Below the pieces are notes generated by a model, which saw only the letters and a list, made by a program, of their open reading frames with translations, had not been told where the DNA came from and did not search any database. Source: Alnus glutinosa (taxonomy: Eukaryota > Streptophyta > Magnoliopsida > Fagales > Betulaceae). From it: a stretch of DNA of 64,000 nucleotides. Each line of letters opens with the position of its first letter. Position 1 is the first letter of the stretch. Shown here in pieces: positions 39,340 to 50,900 of this stretch. Where the stretch lies: NCBI RefSeq assembly GCF_958979055.1, contig NC_084886.1, positions 47,013,154 to 47,077,153 of the forward strand. The letters run 5' to 3'. Made by a program: the position numbers and the translations under genes.

Positions 39340-39615
39340 TTGGCAAGTGACATTACAGAACAGAACAGGATAAGATAGTGGGTTGTTAATTTTTGAAATT
39401 AGTAAAAAGTGATGATGTGATATAAAAAGTGAAAAAGTTTTGTATTCTAGTGAATTTTTTTATTTGAATAGTAATAAAAAATTATTGATGTGATATAAAA
39501 AAGTGAAAAAAGTGAGAATGTTTTGATGTTGATTAGTAGTGAAAAATATAAAAAAATGAGAAAAAAAAAGTACATGAACAGTACTGTAATGTATTGTTCA
39601 TGGACAAACAAGACT
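39340..39615. repeat. MITE family 3 ('TTTGTTTGGCAAGT'), copy 1
   Basis: GGGTTTGTTTGGCAAGTGAC at one end and ATTGTTCATGGACAAACAAG at the other. The interior repeats TGATGTGATATAAAAAGTGAA and GTGATATAAAAAAGTG around TTTTTTTATTTGAATAGTAA, a signature shared with 40,915-41,135 and, inverted, 46,695-46,970. Confidence 0.6.
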
Positions 39616-39737
39616 ATTATATTAGGAAAATTAAAAACTGAAGAAACTTTTTGAATAGAGAGGAAAACGTAAATTATATTTTCCCCTTAATTTTATTTGG
39701 GATTAGGATCCTTTCAAAAAATTTAAACATTTTAGAT

Positions 39738-40074
39738 TCTCAAATTATTAAATTTTAGCCATGCTTTACATCTAACGATTCACAATGTGCCAAATATCCA
39801 TATGAAATAAATGCTATTAACAAAAAATGGTATCAATAAATACTTTAGCATTTATTTCATGGAATTTGGATCATCTCTATTATTCTCTCCATTTAGTTAT
39901 AAAATAGGAGTATTAATTATCTTTTTACATTTTCGTGGAATGTGAAAAGACAATTATATCCCTACTTTATAATTAAATAGAGAGGAATAGAGGATCATGT
40001 TCATATTTCATGTGGACAGTTGGCACATTGTGAATCGTTAGATGTAAAGCATAACTATAATTTAATAATTTGAG
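39738..40074. repeat. Fold-back MITE with about 60-75 bp inverted arms
   Basis: CTCAAATTATTAAATTTTAG...CTTTACATCTAACGATTCAC...ATGTGCCAA on the left is matched in inverse by TTGGCACATTGTGAATCGTT...AGATGTAAAGC...TTTAATAATTTGAG on the right. Confidence 0.7.
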
Positions 40075-40914
40075 GCAGTTATTTTGATTAGTTAATGTCT
40101 ATTGTCGTCAATTTGTATGTCACATATTGTTATAAATATGAAAATTGTGAGAGTTATGAACAATGCGAAATAATAATATTAGAAATTACATTTTTATTTC
40201 ACAATTATATTACAAAATTGACGTGATAATTTCAATTAATCACTGGATCAAAATTTATTAGTCATCTATTGCACATTGAGGCTTGCTACACGGATGAGTG
40301 TCCCCATAAGCATTTCTCTTACACATTTAATGATGAAACCATAGGCCGGCTGTTGAGCCCACACTAGCTCGGCTGTTGTTGCACTAATTTTTTTTTTTTA
40401 ATATAATGATTTTTAAAATTCTATGGATAATGAAAATGGACAAATAATGAAAGAACAAAAAGAATTAAGGTGGTTTGTTGTGAAGCAAGAATTAAGGTGG
40501 TTTGTCAATTTTTTTTACAGATTTCTTTTTTCAATTATATATCTCTCTCCTCTCTTTTCTCATTCTCTCACCCCCCTCTCATGGCCCTAAATGTAGGTCT
40601 TCCATGATTTATGGGGTAGAGATTAGACATTGACCATGATGTAATCATTGACCATCTATGGAGGATCAGAATTCAAAGCTGGGCGGTGGACGGGTGGGGA
40701 TCATGAAAAATAAATAATTGGGTCTTTTAATTTTATTTAGATTATTAGTATTTAAATTATTTTATAATTTAATAATAGACTTTTAGCCTACAGTCAATCA
40801 AACTAAGTGTTTTTTTTTTTAAATAAATATTATAATTAATAAATAAATATGTTTATTATTTGAGGTGTGATTCATCATCTTCTCCTCTTATTATATGGGA
40901 GAGAGACTACGGGC

Positions 40915-41135
40915 CTGTTTGATAAGTAATTGGGTTGGAAATATTTGTGTATTGTATAATAAAAAGTGATTGATATGATATAAAATTTGAGAATATTTTA
41001 TAGAAAAGTAAAAAAGTTTTGTTTTGTATTTGCTTTTTTTATTTGAATAATAATAAAAATTATTGATATGATATAAAAAATGTAAAAAAATTAAAATGTT
41101 TTTGATTTGATATTTTTAAAAGAAGTGAAAAGAAA
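40915..41135. repeat. MITE family 3, copy 2
   Basis: GGCCTGTTTGATAAGTAATT, then AAAAAGTGATTGATATGATA and TTTTTTTATTTGAATAATAA, as in copy 1. Confidence 0.6.
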
Positions 41136-41534
41136 TAGAGAAAAAATTACAAAAAGGTATTGAAATGCCTAACATTAATTCCTCTACCATGATTGCACGA
41201 AGAGGATGAAACATTCGGTGGACTACCCTCTGCCGTAGGGCAATGGCATTGCACTGGGACTTTTTATCTGCGTCAAGAGTTCCACATGACTCGATCAAGT
41301 CTGAACGAGTACTACAAATAATTTAAGGTTGCTTGGAAAGAAAAAAAGCACTCTAATGCTAAGGTGGCCAAAATGTGATGACCGGTTATCGGTTTCAAAA
41401 AGGTACCAGCCTTAAAAAAATAAAAAAAATAAAATGAAATATAAAAGGTAACACGAGAAAGTTCTTCCCAGTTCCCACCATGGACGTGGAACCAAGATTT
41501 TTTATTTAAAAGAATTAAAGTATGAATGAGAGGT

Positions 41535-42195
41535 GGGTTTCGACGTAAAATGATTTTCGTCGTAAAATAATTTTGACGAAATTATTTTCAGAAAAAATGA
41601 TTTTCTCGAAAATATTTTTCTGTGTTTGGTTCGCACGAAGAAATTACGAAATGCAAAAATCAGAGTTTGGCAAATATCTATAGAATCCGGCAACGTTCGT
41701 CGCCGTTGCCGGATTCCGGCAAGAAAGTTTGACCGGATCCCGGCCGGAATCTTCCGGATCTGGTCGAATCAGGTCATATTCGGCAGGATCCGTCCAGATC
41801 CGGCTGGATCAATAGCCGGATCCTAGCCGTTTTGGCCAGAAGCCGGCAATATTCCGGTCGGAATTTGGTCCGCCAGTGTCCTGATTCCGGCGCCGGCTGG
41901 ATTCCGGCGACTAGATGTTGTAGGACTCCGGGGCCGACTAGATTCCGACGACTGACAATTGCTAAATTCTGACGATCGGATATCAAACATGCGTGTAAGG
42001 ACGAAAAACTTAATTTCGGAAAACAATTTATGGTTTTAAAAATCGTAAATCGTTTTCCGAAAATTAAAGAAGCTTTTACGATCAAATCGAAAATGATTTT
42101 CGTTGACCATTATTTTCGCCCCTACCAAACACCGAAAAATACCGAAATCATTTTCCAGAAATCATTTTACGCCGAAACAAACGGAGCATTAATAG
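41535..42195. mobile_element. TIR element family 2 with CCGG-rich core
   Basis: The left end TTTCGACGTAAAATGATTTT...GTGTTTGGTTCG is inverted at the right end as ...TACCAAACACCGAAAAATAC...AAATCATTTTACGCCGAAAC followed by AAACGGAGC. The core (41,690-41,960) is a dense run of CCGGAATC/GGATCCGG-type units in both orientations. Mutator-like architecture is inferred; no transposase and no convincing target duplication. Confidence 0.65.
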
Positions 42196-43484
42196 AGGCC
42201 AAATCTAATTTTTTAAGCCTAAAAATACACACACACATGGCATGGGTATGTCCTTACTTCCCACTATTAGTTCGGAAAAAAGATTATAAGGGAGGGTCAC
42301 TCACAAAGAATGAGAGACTTATTAAAATTATTTTCAAATACAAAGTGAGAAGTGATCCACTAAGTTAATACATTTAAAATACCCGAATGGATACTACCAA
42401 AATTCCAATCCACAAAGAGATGAGTATTAATAGCCAAATATTATTGTTAGCCATTTTGAGTTTCACTGATGTTTTGAGTCAGGCTATAACTTAATTGGTC
42501 TTGAGCAGGGATGGAGAGATGGGGGCTGGTATAGGCCATGTAACCCCCTCCCCCTCCCCCCCCCCCCCCCCCCCCCCCCTCTCTCTCTCTCTCTCTCCCT
42601 CTCAATTCTTAAGAATAAAAAATTATAAGGCAAAAAAAAAAAAATAATAATAATTATAAGGTGTTTTGCCTATTAGCCCTTAGCAATAAATTTTTTTGCA
42701 TGGTCCCTTGGCCCTTTCCCTTTTATCATCTTTTCAACATGTTTCATCTCATCTGAAACGATAGTTTTATTGTCAAAACCTTTTCTTTTAATAATTCACG
42801 GGTTGCAACGGACATGTCTAAAATGATAATAATGGAATGAGCTTTACAAAGTATATAGGTTTTGTTCAAAGTATATAAAAGAAATTTAGTAAAACAATGC
42901 ATTAGAAGAAGAAAAGTATGGACTCGATGAGTCACACGCTTGGCAAAGTTCGGTTTCTTAAGGATGCGTGGCAAAGGTAACGTAAAATAAGGATTCATTT
43001 CAATATAGTTAGATAGCATTATAAAATTAAGTCTAGAAGAGATGTGTTTCATTTGTTTTGTGTTACGTTCAGCAAAATATGTTTTGTGTAGAATATAGTG
43101 TGTTTTGTATAACAGTTAGTGGACTACTGTGTTAGTTAAAGTGGGTTATTCTAACAAAATGAGAAAGAGAATATTAGTTTCAAAAGCCATGCTATCTATG
43201 TAAAGCTTTGCGAGAACGCTAAGTAACACACAACTCATCCAATTGAAATTTATCAATTTCAGTATAGAAACTTAAATTTTATTTATTTATTTTTAATTTT
43301 TTAATTTTCTGAATCTTTAGAAAGCAGTTTTTCTTACTTTATTATTATTTTTTTTTTACAAAAAACTTTCTTTTCAATTTTGCTTATTGATTTTTAATTT
43401 GAAGAGAATAATAAAAATATAAAAACTTGGTTAGATTTAATTTATTTAAAATTTGGCTTTATATATATACTTTAACTCCTACTT

Positions 43485-43524
<40 letters not shown>

Positions 43525-43684
43525 TCCCCTTTCTCATTAAAATGTCTGGCTCCGTCTTTAATTTTTAAAGGAAATGCGTACCGTTCTTCACCATCTAAAA
43601 GTACCACAATAGTAATGTCCTAATAGAGTAGGCAACGTCACAATTAATAACTCCTTTATCTTCTTAATTAGGAAAAAAAAAAAG
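42196..43684. other. Intergenic DNA with simple repeats
   Basis: A poly(C)/(CT)n block lies at about 42,540-42,602 and a (TA)n run at 43,488-43,521. At 43,522-43,560 a fragment reads CTCATTAAAATGTCTGGCTC, a transposon-end phrase. No gene. Confidence 0.5.
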
Positions 43685-43992
43685 GAAAAAATATATATTA
43701 ACCCCCAAATTACTACTTTCTGATTTTTTGGCCCCATCCATCTATTTATACCGTTAATTCTAACAGAAATTGGCAAAAAATTAGAAAATACCCCTCCCTT
43801 AACCATGAGAATTTCAAAGTGTAAGAGGGGTATTTTCGGAATTCTGTTTAGAATTGACGACATAAATGGACAGATAGGACCAAAAAATCAGAAAGTGGTA
43901 GTTTGGGGGGCCAGAATCTAAGCATTGATAGTTTGAAGGGCCATCCGAAGAAAGGGTGATAGTTTGTGAGGCTAATATATATTTTTCTCAAC

Positions 43993-43995
<3 letters not shown>
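43685..43995. repeat. Fold-back MITE-like element 0.5 kb upstream of GPAT
   Basis: Left ATATATATTAACCCCCAAAT and CTACTTTCTGATTTTTTGGCC pair with right CCAAAAAATCAGAAAGTGGT and TAGTTTGTGAGGCTAATATA. A poly(A) tract follows at 43,989-44,021. Confidence 0.6.
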
Positions 43996-44023
<28 letters not shown>

Positions 44024-44418
44024 AAAAAAGAGAGTCGTCGGCGGATCAACATCGTGAGAATTTTTTTTTATTTATTTTTTAATAATAATAGTACGTTATT
44101 AATAATTATCTGACATGTATCTGACGGTATCAACTAACTCCATTTTTTGAAGTCTTTTGTAGTCGTGAAACTTGAGTACTTTTATTAACAGCTTTCGCAT
44201 GAACGTTTTTTTATAACTTGATGCGACCGTTAATAAATTGAAAAAATATTAAGAAAAGAAAACAATTAATTATTGACTGACTCTATTTTAATAATTGTGA
44301 ACTGTAGCGTTAATTTGAAGAAAATTGTATTAAAAACTGTAATAATCTCAAATAATTTCCATCAAAATTTAAGCTCAAACGTGTAAATCGATCTCTCTTA
44401 AACTGCAAAGTAATACTT

Positions 44419-44426
44419 TATATAAA
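44419..44426 (+). promoter_or_regulatory. TATA box of the GPAT gene
   Basis: TATATAAA, 42 bp before the ATG at 44,468, in the context CTTTATATAAACGG. The spacing leaves only a very short leader. Confidence 0.55.
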
Positions 44427-44467
44427 CGGTTCGAGGTTGCAAATGCCGAAATGGTATGTAATCAAGA

Positions 44468-46135
44468 ATGGCCGGGAAGTCGTTCCCACAAAAAGCCCTG
44501 TCCTTCTTGTTTAAACTTCTGAGAAGGCCGCAGGACCCGCCCTCTCCCCATTGGAGGACTAGCAATGGCCATGCAAGCCAAACAAGATATCAGAAATACA
44601 CCTCTCTTCTCCACAGAGCAGAGGATCTTTCAAGCCATACAGTGATTTTCCACTCGGAGGATGCGCTGCTGAAATCATCTTCCTTGTTTCCTTACTTCAT
44701 GCTGGTGGCCTTTGAAGCCGGAGGGCTCTTGAGGTCTCTCGTTTTCTTTCTTCTGTACCCTTTGGCTTGTTTGTTTGGCGACGAGCTGGGGTTGAAGATT
44801 AAGGTTTTCTTATGCTTCTTCGGGATAAAAGAGGAGTGTTTTAGACTCGGAAGCTCTGTTTTGCCCAAGTTCTTCTCCCAGGATGTCGGGCGTGAAGGCT
44901 TTGAAGTGGTGATGAGTTTTGGGAGAAAGGTGGCGGTGAGTGACTTGCCCACAGTCATGGTTGCAGGGTTTTTGCATGACTATTTAGGTGTTGACGCTGT
45001 TGTGGGAAGAGAATTAAAGGTGGTTTGTGGGTATTTTGTTGGGTTCATGGAGGAAAAGAAGGTAGACGGATCTGCTGTAAACGAGACGATTCTTGGCGAC
45101 GAGAAAACTTGTTCAAGTACCGTCATTGGCATTGGTTGCTACAGATCGGCTCTTCATAAGCATCCCTTTGCCCATTGCAAGGTATCTGTAATTTTTTTCT
45201 GTTTTGTTTTGTTCTGTTTTGTGTTTTTTAACAACGTTAACGTGTTGCGCCAGGAGATTTACTTGGTGAGCAAAGCCGAGAAGAGGAACTGGCATATCCT
45301 TCCAAGGGAGAAACTTCCGAAGCCGTTGATCTTCCACGACGGCAGATTGGCGTTCAGGCCAACCCAACTGGCCACCCTAGTCATGTTCATGTGGCTTCCG
45401 CTTGGGATTTTCATTTTCATCATCAGATTCATCGCCGGCCAGCTTCTCCCTCTCTGTATGTGCAGTCCAATAATGGCCTTCACCGGAGCAATAACCATTG
45501 TTTCGAGACCACCCAAGTCCTCTGTTCCTTCCACCAAGAACGAAAAGAGACCGACTGCCGGCACACTTTATGTCTGCAACCACAGAACCCTGCTCGATCC
45601 ACTCTACGTCGGCGCAGCCACCGGTAATCCATCACTCTCTGCAGTCACATACAGCATAAGCAAAATCTATGAGGTGGTTTCTCCGATCAGGACCATCCAT
45701 TTGACAAGAGACAGGGAAAAAGATAGGATTGCAATGCAGAAGTTGTTGAGCCAAGGCGACCTTGTGGTCTGCCCTGAAGGAACCACTTGTAGGGAACCTT
45801 ATTTACTGAGGTTCAGTCCTCTATTTGCGGAGCTGACAGATGACATAACTCCTGTGGCCATAGATGTGGAGGTAAGCATGTTTTACGGGACGACAGCTAG
45901 TGGGCTCAAATGCTTAGACCCTGTGTTTTATCTCTTGAATCCATTCCCTTCGTATACTGTCAAAATTCTTGAGAAGCTGCCGAGCTCGCGCACTTGGAAG
46001 GTTGGTGGGGTGTCCAAGTATGAAGTGGCTAATCATGTTCAGTGTGAGATTGCCAAAGCTTTGGGATTCCAGTGCACCAGTCTTACAAGAAAGGACAAGT
46101 ACATGATCTTAGCAGGTAATGAGGGACTAGTTTAG
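44468..46135 (+). CDS. GPAT3: Glycerol-3-phosphate acyltransferase, GPAT2/3 type
   Basis: Coding exons 44468-45181 and 45254-46135 predict 531 aa. The frame is also open straight through (555 aa), because the 72-nt U-rich segment 45,182-45,253 is a multiple of three with no stop; GTATCT...CGCCAG borders and the exon break before EIYLV in relatives identify it as an intron. The N-terminal half is the HAD-like domain, but motif I reads FHSEDALLKSSS instead of DLDGT, so phosphatase activity is not expected, unlike GPAT4/6/8. The acyltransferase half has all key blocks: CNHRTLLDP (H-x4-D, about 346-354), CPEGTTCREP (about 411-420) and PVAIDVEVSMFYGTTASG. Hydrophobic segments near 75-120 and 275-320 suggest an ER membrane enzyme. 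Arabidopsis GPAT2/3 similarity is strongest (SSLFPYFM-VAFEAGG, LTR-DKY-ILAGN-G-V). The acyl product is uncertain. Confidence 0.9.
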   Translation: MAGKSFPQKALSFLFKLLRRPQDPPSPHWRTSNGHASQTRYQKYTSLLHRAEDLSSHTVIFHSEDALLKSSSLFPYFMLVAFEAGGLLRSLVFFLLYPLACLFGDELGLKIKVFLCFFGIKEECFRLGSSVLPKFFSQDVGREGFEVVMSFGRKVAVSDLPTVMVAGFLHDYLGVDAVVGRELKVVCGYFVGFMEEKKVDGSAVNETILGDEKTCSSTVIGIGCYRSALHKHPFAHCKVSVIFFCFVLFCFVFFNNVNVLRQEIYLVSKAEKRNWHILPREKLPKPLIFHDGRLAFRPTQLATLVMFMWLPLGIFIFIIRFIAGQLLPLCMCSPIMAFTGAITIVSRPPKSSVPSTKNEKRPTAGTLYVCNHRTLLDPLYVGAATGNPSLSAVTYSISKIYEVVSPIRTIHLTRDREKDRIAMQKLLSQGDLVVCPEGTTCREPYLLRFSPLFAELTDDITPVAIDVEVSMFYGTTASGLKCLDPVFYLLNPFPSYTVKILEKLPSSRTWKVGGVSKYEVANHVQCEIAKALGFQCTSLTRKDKYMILAGNEGLV

Positions 46136-46221
46136 GGTTGTGGTTGTTCTTTTTTCTTTTTTTCTTTTTTCTTTTTTTTTTACCCTTTTTCTTTTTCCTG
46201 GTATTGTATAATATTGCATGA

Positions 46222-46227
46222 AATAAA
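46222..46227 (+). terminator. Poly(A) signal of the GPAT gene
   Basis: AATAAA in GCATGAAATAAATTTA, 87 bp after the stop codon, following a T-rich tract. Confidence 0.5.
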
Positions 46228-46694
46228 TTTATTTTGTGCAAGAGGCCGTGCTCTTTTTTATTTTTTATTTTATTTTAAGAAGCAAAAGAACTGGTCTCAC
46301 CAAAAATAACTTTTAAGTTATTCGTGAGTCAATTTGATGAAATTCTTCGGAATGACAGAACTTAACACCAATAGTGTGCATTGTTCGCTCAGCTTTGAGT
46401 ACTGTTTACTTAGTAAATTTATAAAAAAAAATTATTAAAACTTTATCTCTTTCTTTTTTTTTTTTTTTTTATTCTCTCTCATCCATCACACACGGTCTCC
46501 ATTTTAAAAAATATTATTTAAAATAAAATAGTGATAGTAGATAATTAAAAATTGTAAGAAAGTGCTTTAAAAAAATGAATGACTAAAATAAAAAAATAAT
46601 AATTTTTAGCTATTTTGATTAATAAAATTTGATTAACCTCCTAAGAATGCTTTAATGTGCCCTTTTTGCATGTGGAAACTCCTAAATCCAGATC

Positions 46695-46970
46695 TGATTG
46701 AACTTGTTTGACAAACCATTCTAAAATCTCCCTATATTTTTTTTTTACCTCTCAAAAAAATTAAATTAAAAATATTCTAATTTTTTTATACTTTTTATAT
46801 AATATTAATAATTTTTTATTATTATTCAAGTAAAAAAATTCAATATAAAATAAAACTTTTTTTTTTACTTTTTTATAAAATATTATCAAATTTTATTTCA
46901 CATCAATTATTTTTTATCCGAGTTTAAACAAATATTCTATAATACAATTACTTACCTGACAAGCTTATCA
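46695..46970. repeat. MITE family 3, copy 3 (inverted)
   Basis: Reads inversely to the copies at 39,340 and 40,915: GAACTTGTTTGACAAACCAT at one end, TTATTATTATTCAAGTAAAA and TTATTTCACATCAATTATTT inside, ACAATTACTTACCTGACAAG at the other end. Confidence 0.55.
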
Positions 46971-47952
46971 GATGTACCTCGACTGTTGTGACCATCAAAT
47001 TTTCTTGTCGCGTAATAAAAAGCAAATATCTTATCTGCCACAACCCCTTGCTTGGCTTGTTCCATTAAGTCATTGGACCAAACCGGTTGTTTGAACCCAT
47101 TCCCCGTTTTTAATGCTTTTTAAGACGTTCTCCTAACTGTGCTTTGTTGATTGTGGCCCCCACCCTTGTGACGTGTTCTTTTATGTTTATTGCAACCTTG
47201 TTTATAAAAAAACAATCTAAATGCGCACCTAAAAAAAAAAACATATTGCAATCTATTATGATTATACACATGTTAAGCGTAAAGCCAATTCGGCATCACA
47301 TGGTTTAACTCGAAGAACTGCCACCCATGACATAGATAGGTTATGGTCGTAAGAAATTTCATTGAGCATTTATGCCATTGTAATGAGGGAATTTTCTGTC
47401 CCTATTTGGTCTCAGGATCTGTTTTTGGACCCATAAACAACAACACCCAGTAATTTTCTGTCCCTATTTGGTCTCTATAATAATTACAATTTAAAAAATT
47501 AAGGACCCATAAACAACATCACCCAATAATTAGATGTCATCAAGATTGCAAAGAGAGAAATGATCTTGCTGTCACCCTACCATGCACGGAAATGACATCC
47601 ATGTGGGGATTAATGCAATTATTTTTGAAGTAACTCAACCCCAATTCTATCATCGTTATAGAAGGTTTCGAATTTGCAGAACAAGTGCTTTTGGATGGGG
47701 TCGGAGAAGGAAAAAGAAAAGATCAAAGGGTGTATATGAAACTAACTTTCCTTGAGCTTAGAAGCTTAGCCATCCAACAAGTGCAACCATATTGTTCCAA
47801 TGCACAGGCTACTATATGCCATTGGTGGAAGATAGTAAGAGTAATGGAACAACAACAGCAACAAATTCTCAAAGCTTCCCTAGTGCTAATTTTTCCAAAA
47901 CTAGGAAGCTATTTGTAGTGGTATATGGTGTGTAAGAATACTAAAACTGACA
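46971..47952. other. Intergenic between convergent GPAT and Grx-DEP-DUF547 genes
   Basis: Mostly unremarkable. TTTTCTGTCCCTATTTGGTCTC occurs twice (47,391 and 47,454) with ACCCATAAACAACA also twice, a local duplication of about 63 bp. No gene. Confidence 0.4.
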
Positions 47953-50900
47953 CTAGCAGTTCAAACTCCAGTCGTAAGGCTGATATATCACCTTCAACTG
48001 AGAGTTGGCAAGCAAATCCAGTAACGCTTCTGAGTCAGCAGGCTCCAAGTAGTTTGATGCATGCTTCAGTACCTCTACCTCATTCTTGCCAAAGTCTGCA
48101 CTATACCTGAGCATCGATTCAGGTAACATTATTAGATACCAAAAGTAACCATCTAAATCAAATTGTCACAAATTTCAGGAAGACATAAAAAAGCGATTGT
48201 ATTTATTCCATTTTTATATATTATTCAACGTGATGACAGGGCAACACTCGAATATGTTGTGGGTAGGTATGTATGCATATGCCTATTATAGATAACTTCA
48301 CACCATGGTTTCCCCCAGGAAGAAGTATGCATTTAAAATTTAATACTCTTATTTTTCATATATGATGATGGAATATAGCTTCACATAACTGATGTGAAAT
48401 GAGTATTGAGTTTTCTTTTATACAAAACTGATCCAAAGAGATCTTCGGATAAATTCAATACATAAGGATTTATGCCTCAAATTTTCGTTTGACTTCTAAC
48501 TTCAAAATACACTCAGCCTCCTAGTTCCACTATGTAACAAGAGCTGTTACAATTCAGAAAGTTTATAATCTAGCTTTTGGTTCAGTGTGACAATCATGAC
48601 TGTTCACAAGTTACCTTCTACCTCATCCACGTGTGTTTGTGAGAGAGAAAGAGAGAGCTTCTAAGGTTTGACACTCCTTGTTCATTAGTGCTTCATGAAC
48701 GAAACACCCCCCCCCCCCCCCCCCCCAACCCCAAAAAAAAGAAAGAAAGAATTACATTGGGAACAACTTACCATTTAAGGATCTTACTAGCCGATGCAAC
48801 CTTGGCATTCAAATCAATAACAATCCCTCCATTTCTTAGAAAATTACGGGCTCCCTCCATCAACTCTTTATCAATATTCCCTGGAGAATAGCATCGCAGT
48901 GCAGGCCCAGATCGGGTACCACAAACAAGTGAAAAGTGTATAAGAGGCTCTGAGTAAGGGAGAGCCACCTGGCACAAAAGAATAAATACAAACACGAGGA
49001 AAATCAAATTGCCTACAAAACACTAGCTATTTGTAAACAAAGAGATGGCCAATGAAACTTCCTTCCAAGTCTGCCTCTTATAAACCTAACAAAACCTCCA
49101 AGAAATTTCCAACATAATCATATATGAATTGTCCCCTTTATATCCTGCTCCATCATACAACTGACACAATCAAAATTTGCTTCACCTACTCCATTTTTGT
49201 GAATTGCAGTAGTACTAGAGGTGCACAGCATCAAAATTACAGAAATATTAGTCTAAGAATAACGTATTCATTTTGCATTATACATGTAGGTATTTGCTCA
49301 ATGACTAGGGCCTCGTACATAACATATTGCTATGTTTGTTGTTCAGCCTTGCGCAATGAGTTCTATAATAGAATTCAAATTTATGCCACCAAACTGGACA
49401 GCAATGGTCATGTGGCAGTTAAAAGTAATTTAATCCATAAAAAAGGACAGCAACATGGATACTCGAGAAAAGTACATTTGGCTTTCTTACCTTGGAACGT
49501 TTATCTTTTGCACCAAATGGCTTCATGAGATTGAATGGCGGTCGCTGGTTGCCCCTTAAAATGCCATTTTGAATAGCTGAAAGTGAGTAGGTGGACCCGC
49601 CAACTACATACTTGAAGTCTCCGAACAACTTCCTTCGTTCTAGCGGCCCAGCTGGATAACCTAAGTCCAATATTGCATGGATGGCCATCATATTATAGAG
49701 ATTTATAAAGAAAGCAAGCTTCTCCTCCCTTGCCATATCCTGGATTTCCACTCTTTGGAGCTCCTCAACTATTCTCAAATACCTAGAGAAATGTATAGAT
49801 TACTTAAATATAGAAACTCAAGGTATGTTCATCAAGATTCTACAGTGAGTTTTGCTCGCGAGTAAAGGCATCAACAAACCTTGCAAATTCCTCACTTCCA
49901 TGAATACTTCTGTAATCCACATGCTTTCCATCTTTTGATGTGTAGGCTTCAAGAATTCCATAGAACAAAACTCTCAGCCTTGACGCAATTTCTACAATAG
50001 GCTTTGGCTTGACATCAATTATACCCCTTGGGATGTTGTGACATTGAGATGACACAATAGGATCATCATCCAAGAAGCGATACAAATGGTTACCATCCTC
50101 AAACAGATTCTCTCTAGAGAAATGCAAACATTGAGAATATACAGAGAAGACTGGTCAATTATGTAATAAAAAATGTGATCCAGAGTAAAAAGTATAAAGA
50201 TCAATGGAGTATTTCAAGAGACTCACTCAAGAACATGTTGAAAAAAGAGTTTGCTAGCAAGCTTTCGTCCAAATTCGATAGCCTGTCCCGAAACACAAGA
50301 ACAAGAAAGAAACAGAAAATGTTTAACAATAATATAATCAATCACATTCTTCAGCATTTTTAAAACTATCAAATTTGGTCATTAAGCATTTGATCAATCA
50401 TTTTTTTTAATTAACAAATAAATGCTGAAGAATGCAAGGCGAGCAAATCTTCTAGTCCTAACATAACAAATATAAGGCCCGGGTACCCTTCATGTGTAGA
50501 ACACTCAGACTATCAGCATGTGAGTCATCATCGCTAGGAAGTAAACCGACTTTCTTTAAACATCAAAAATAAAATTTGACTAACCTCTTCCCTTTCCAAA
50601 TACTGATCTTCTGATAAGAAATCTGCAGCTTCTGAACCTAGGAAACAGCTGGTGAACCTTCGCATTTTATAAAATCGGTCCTTAACAATGATAGATTCTT
50701 TCATTTTTCGGACAATTAAAGCTAGTTCATCAATAGCCCCGCTATTGGAGAGGTCATCTTCACCAGAAAGAGGCGGTAAAGGAGCTTCAAATGATGGTGC
50801 TTCATTAATCAAATAATCAATCTTGTCATCAATCTTTCCAGACTCATTCAAGGCCTTTAGCTCACTCAAGCCACCGATGAGGATTTCATTGAAGAACACC

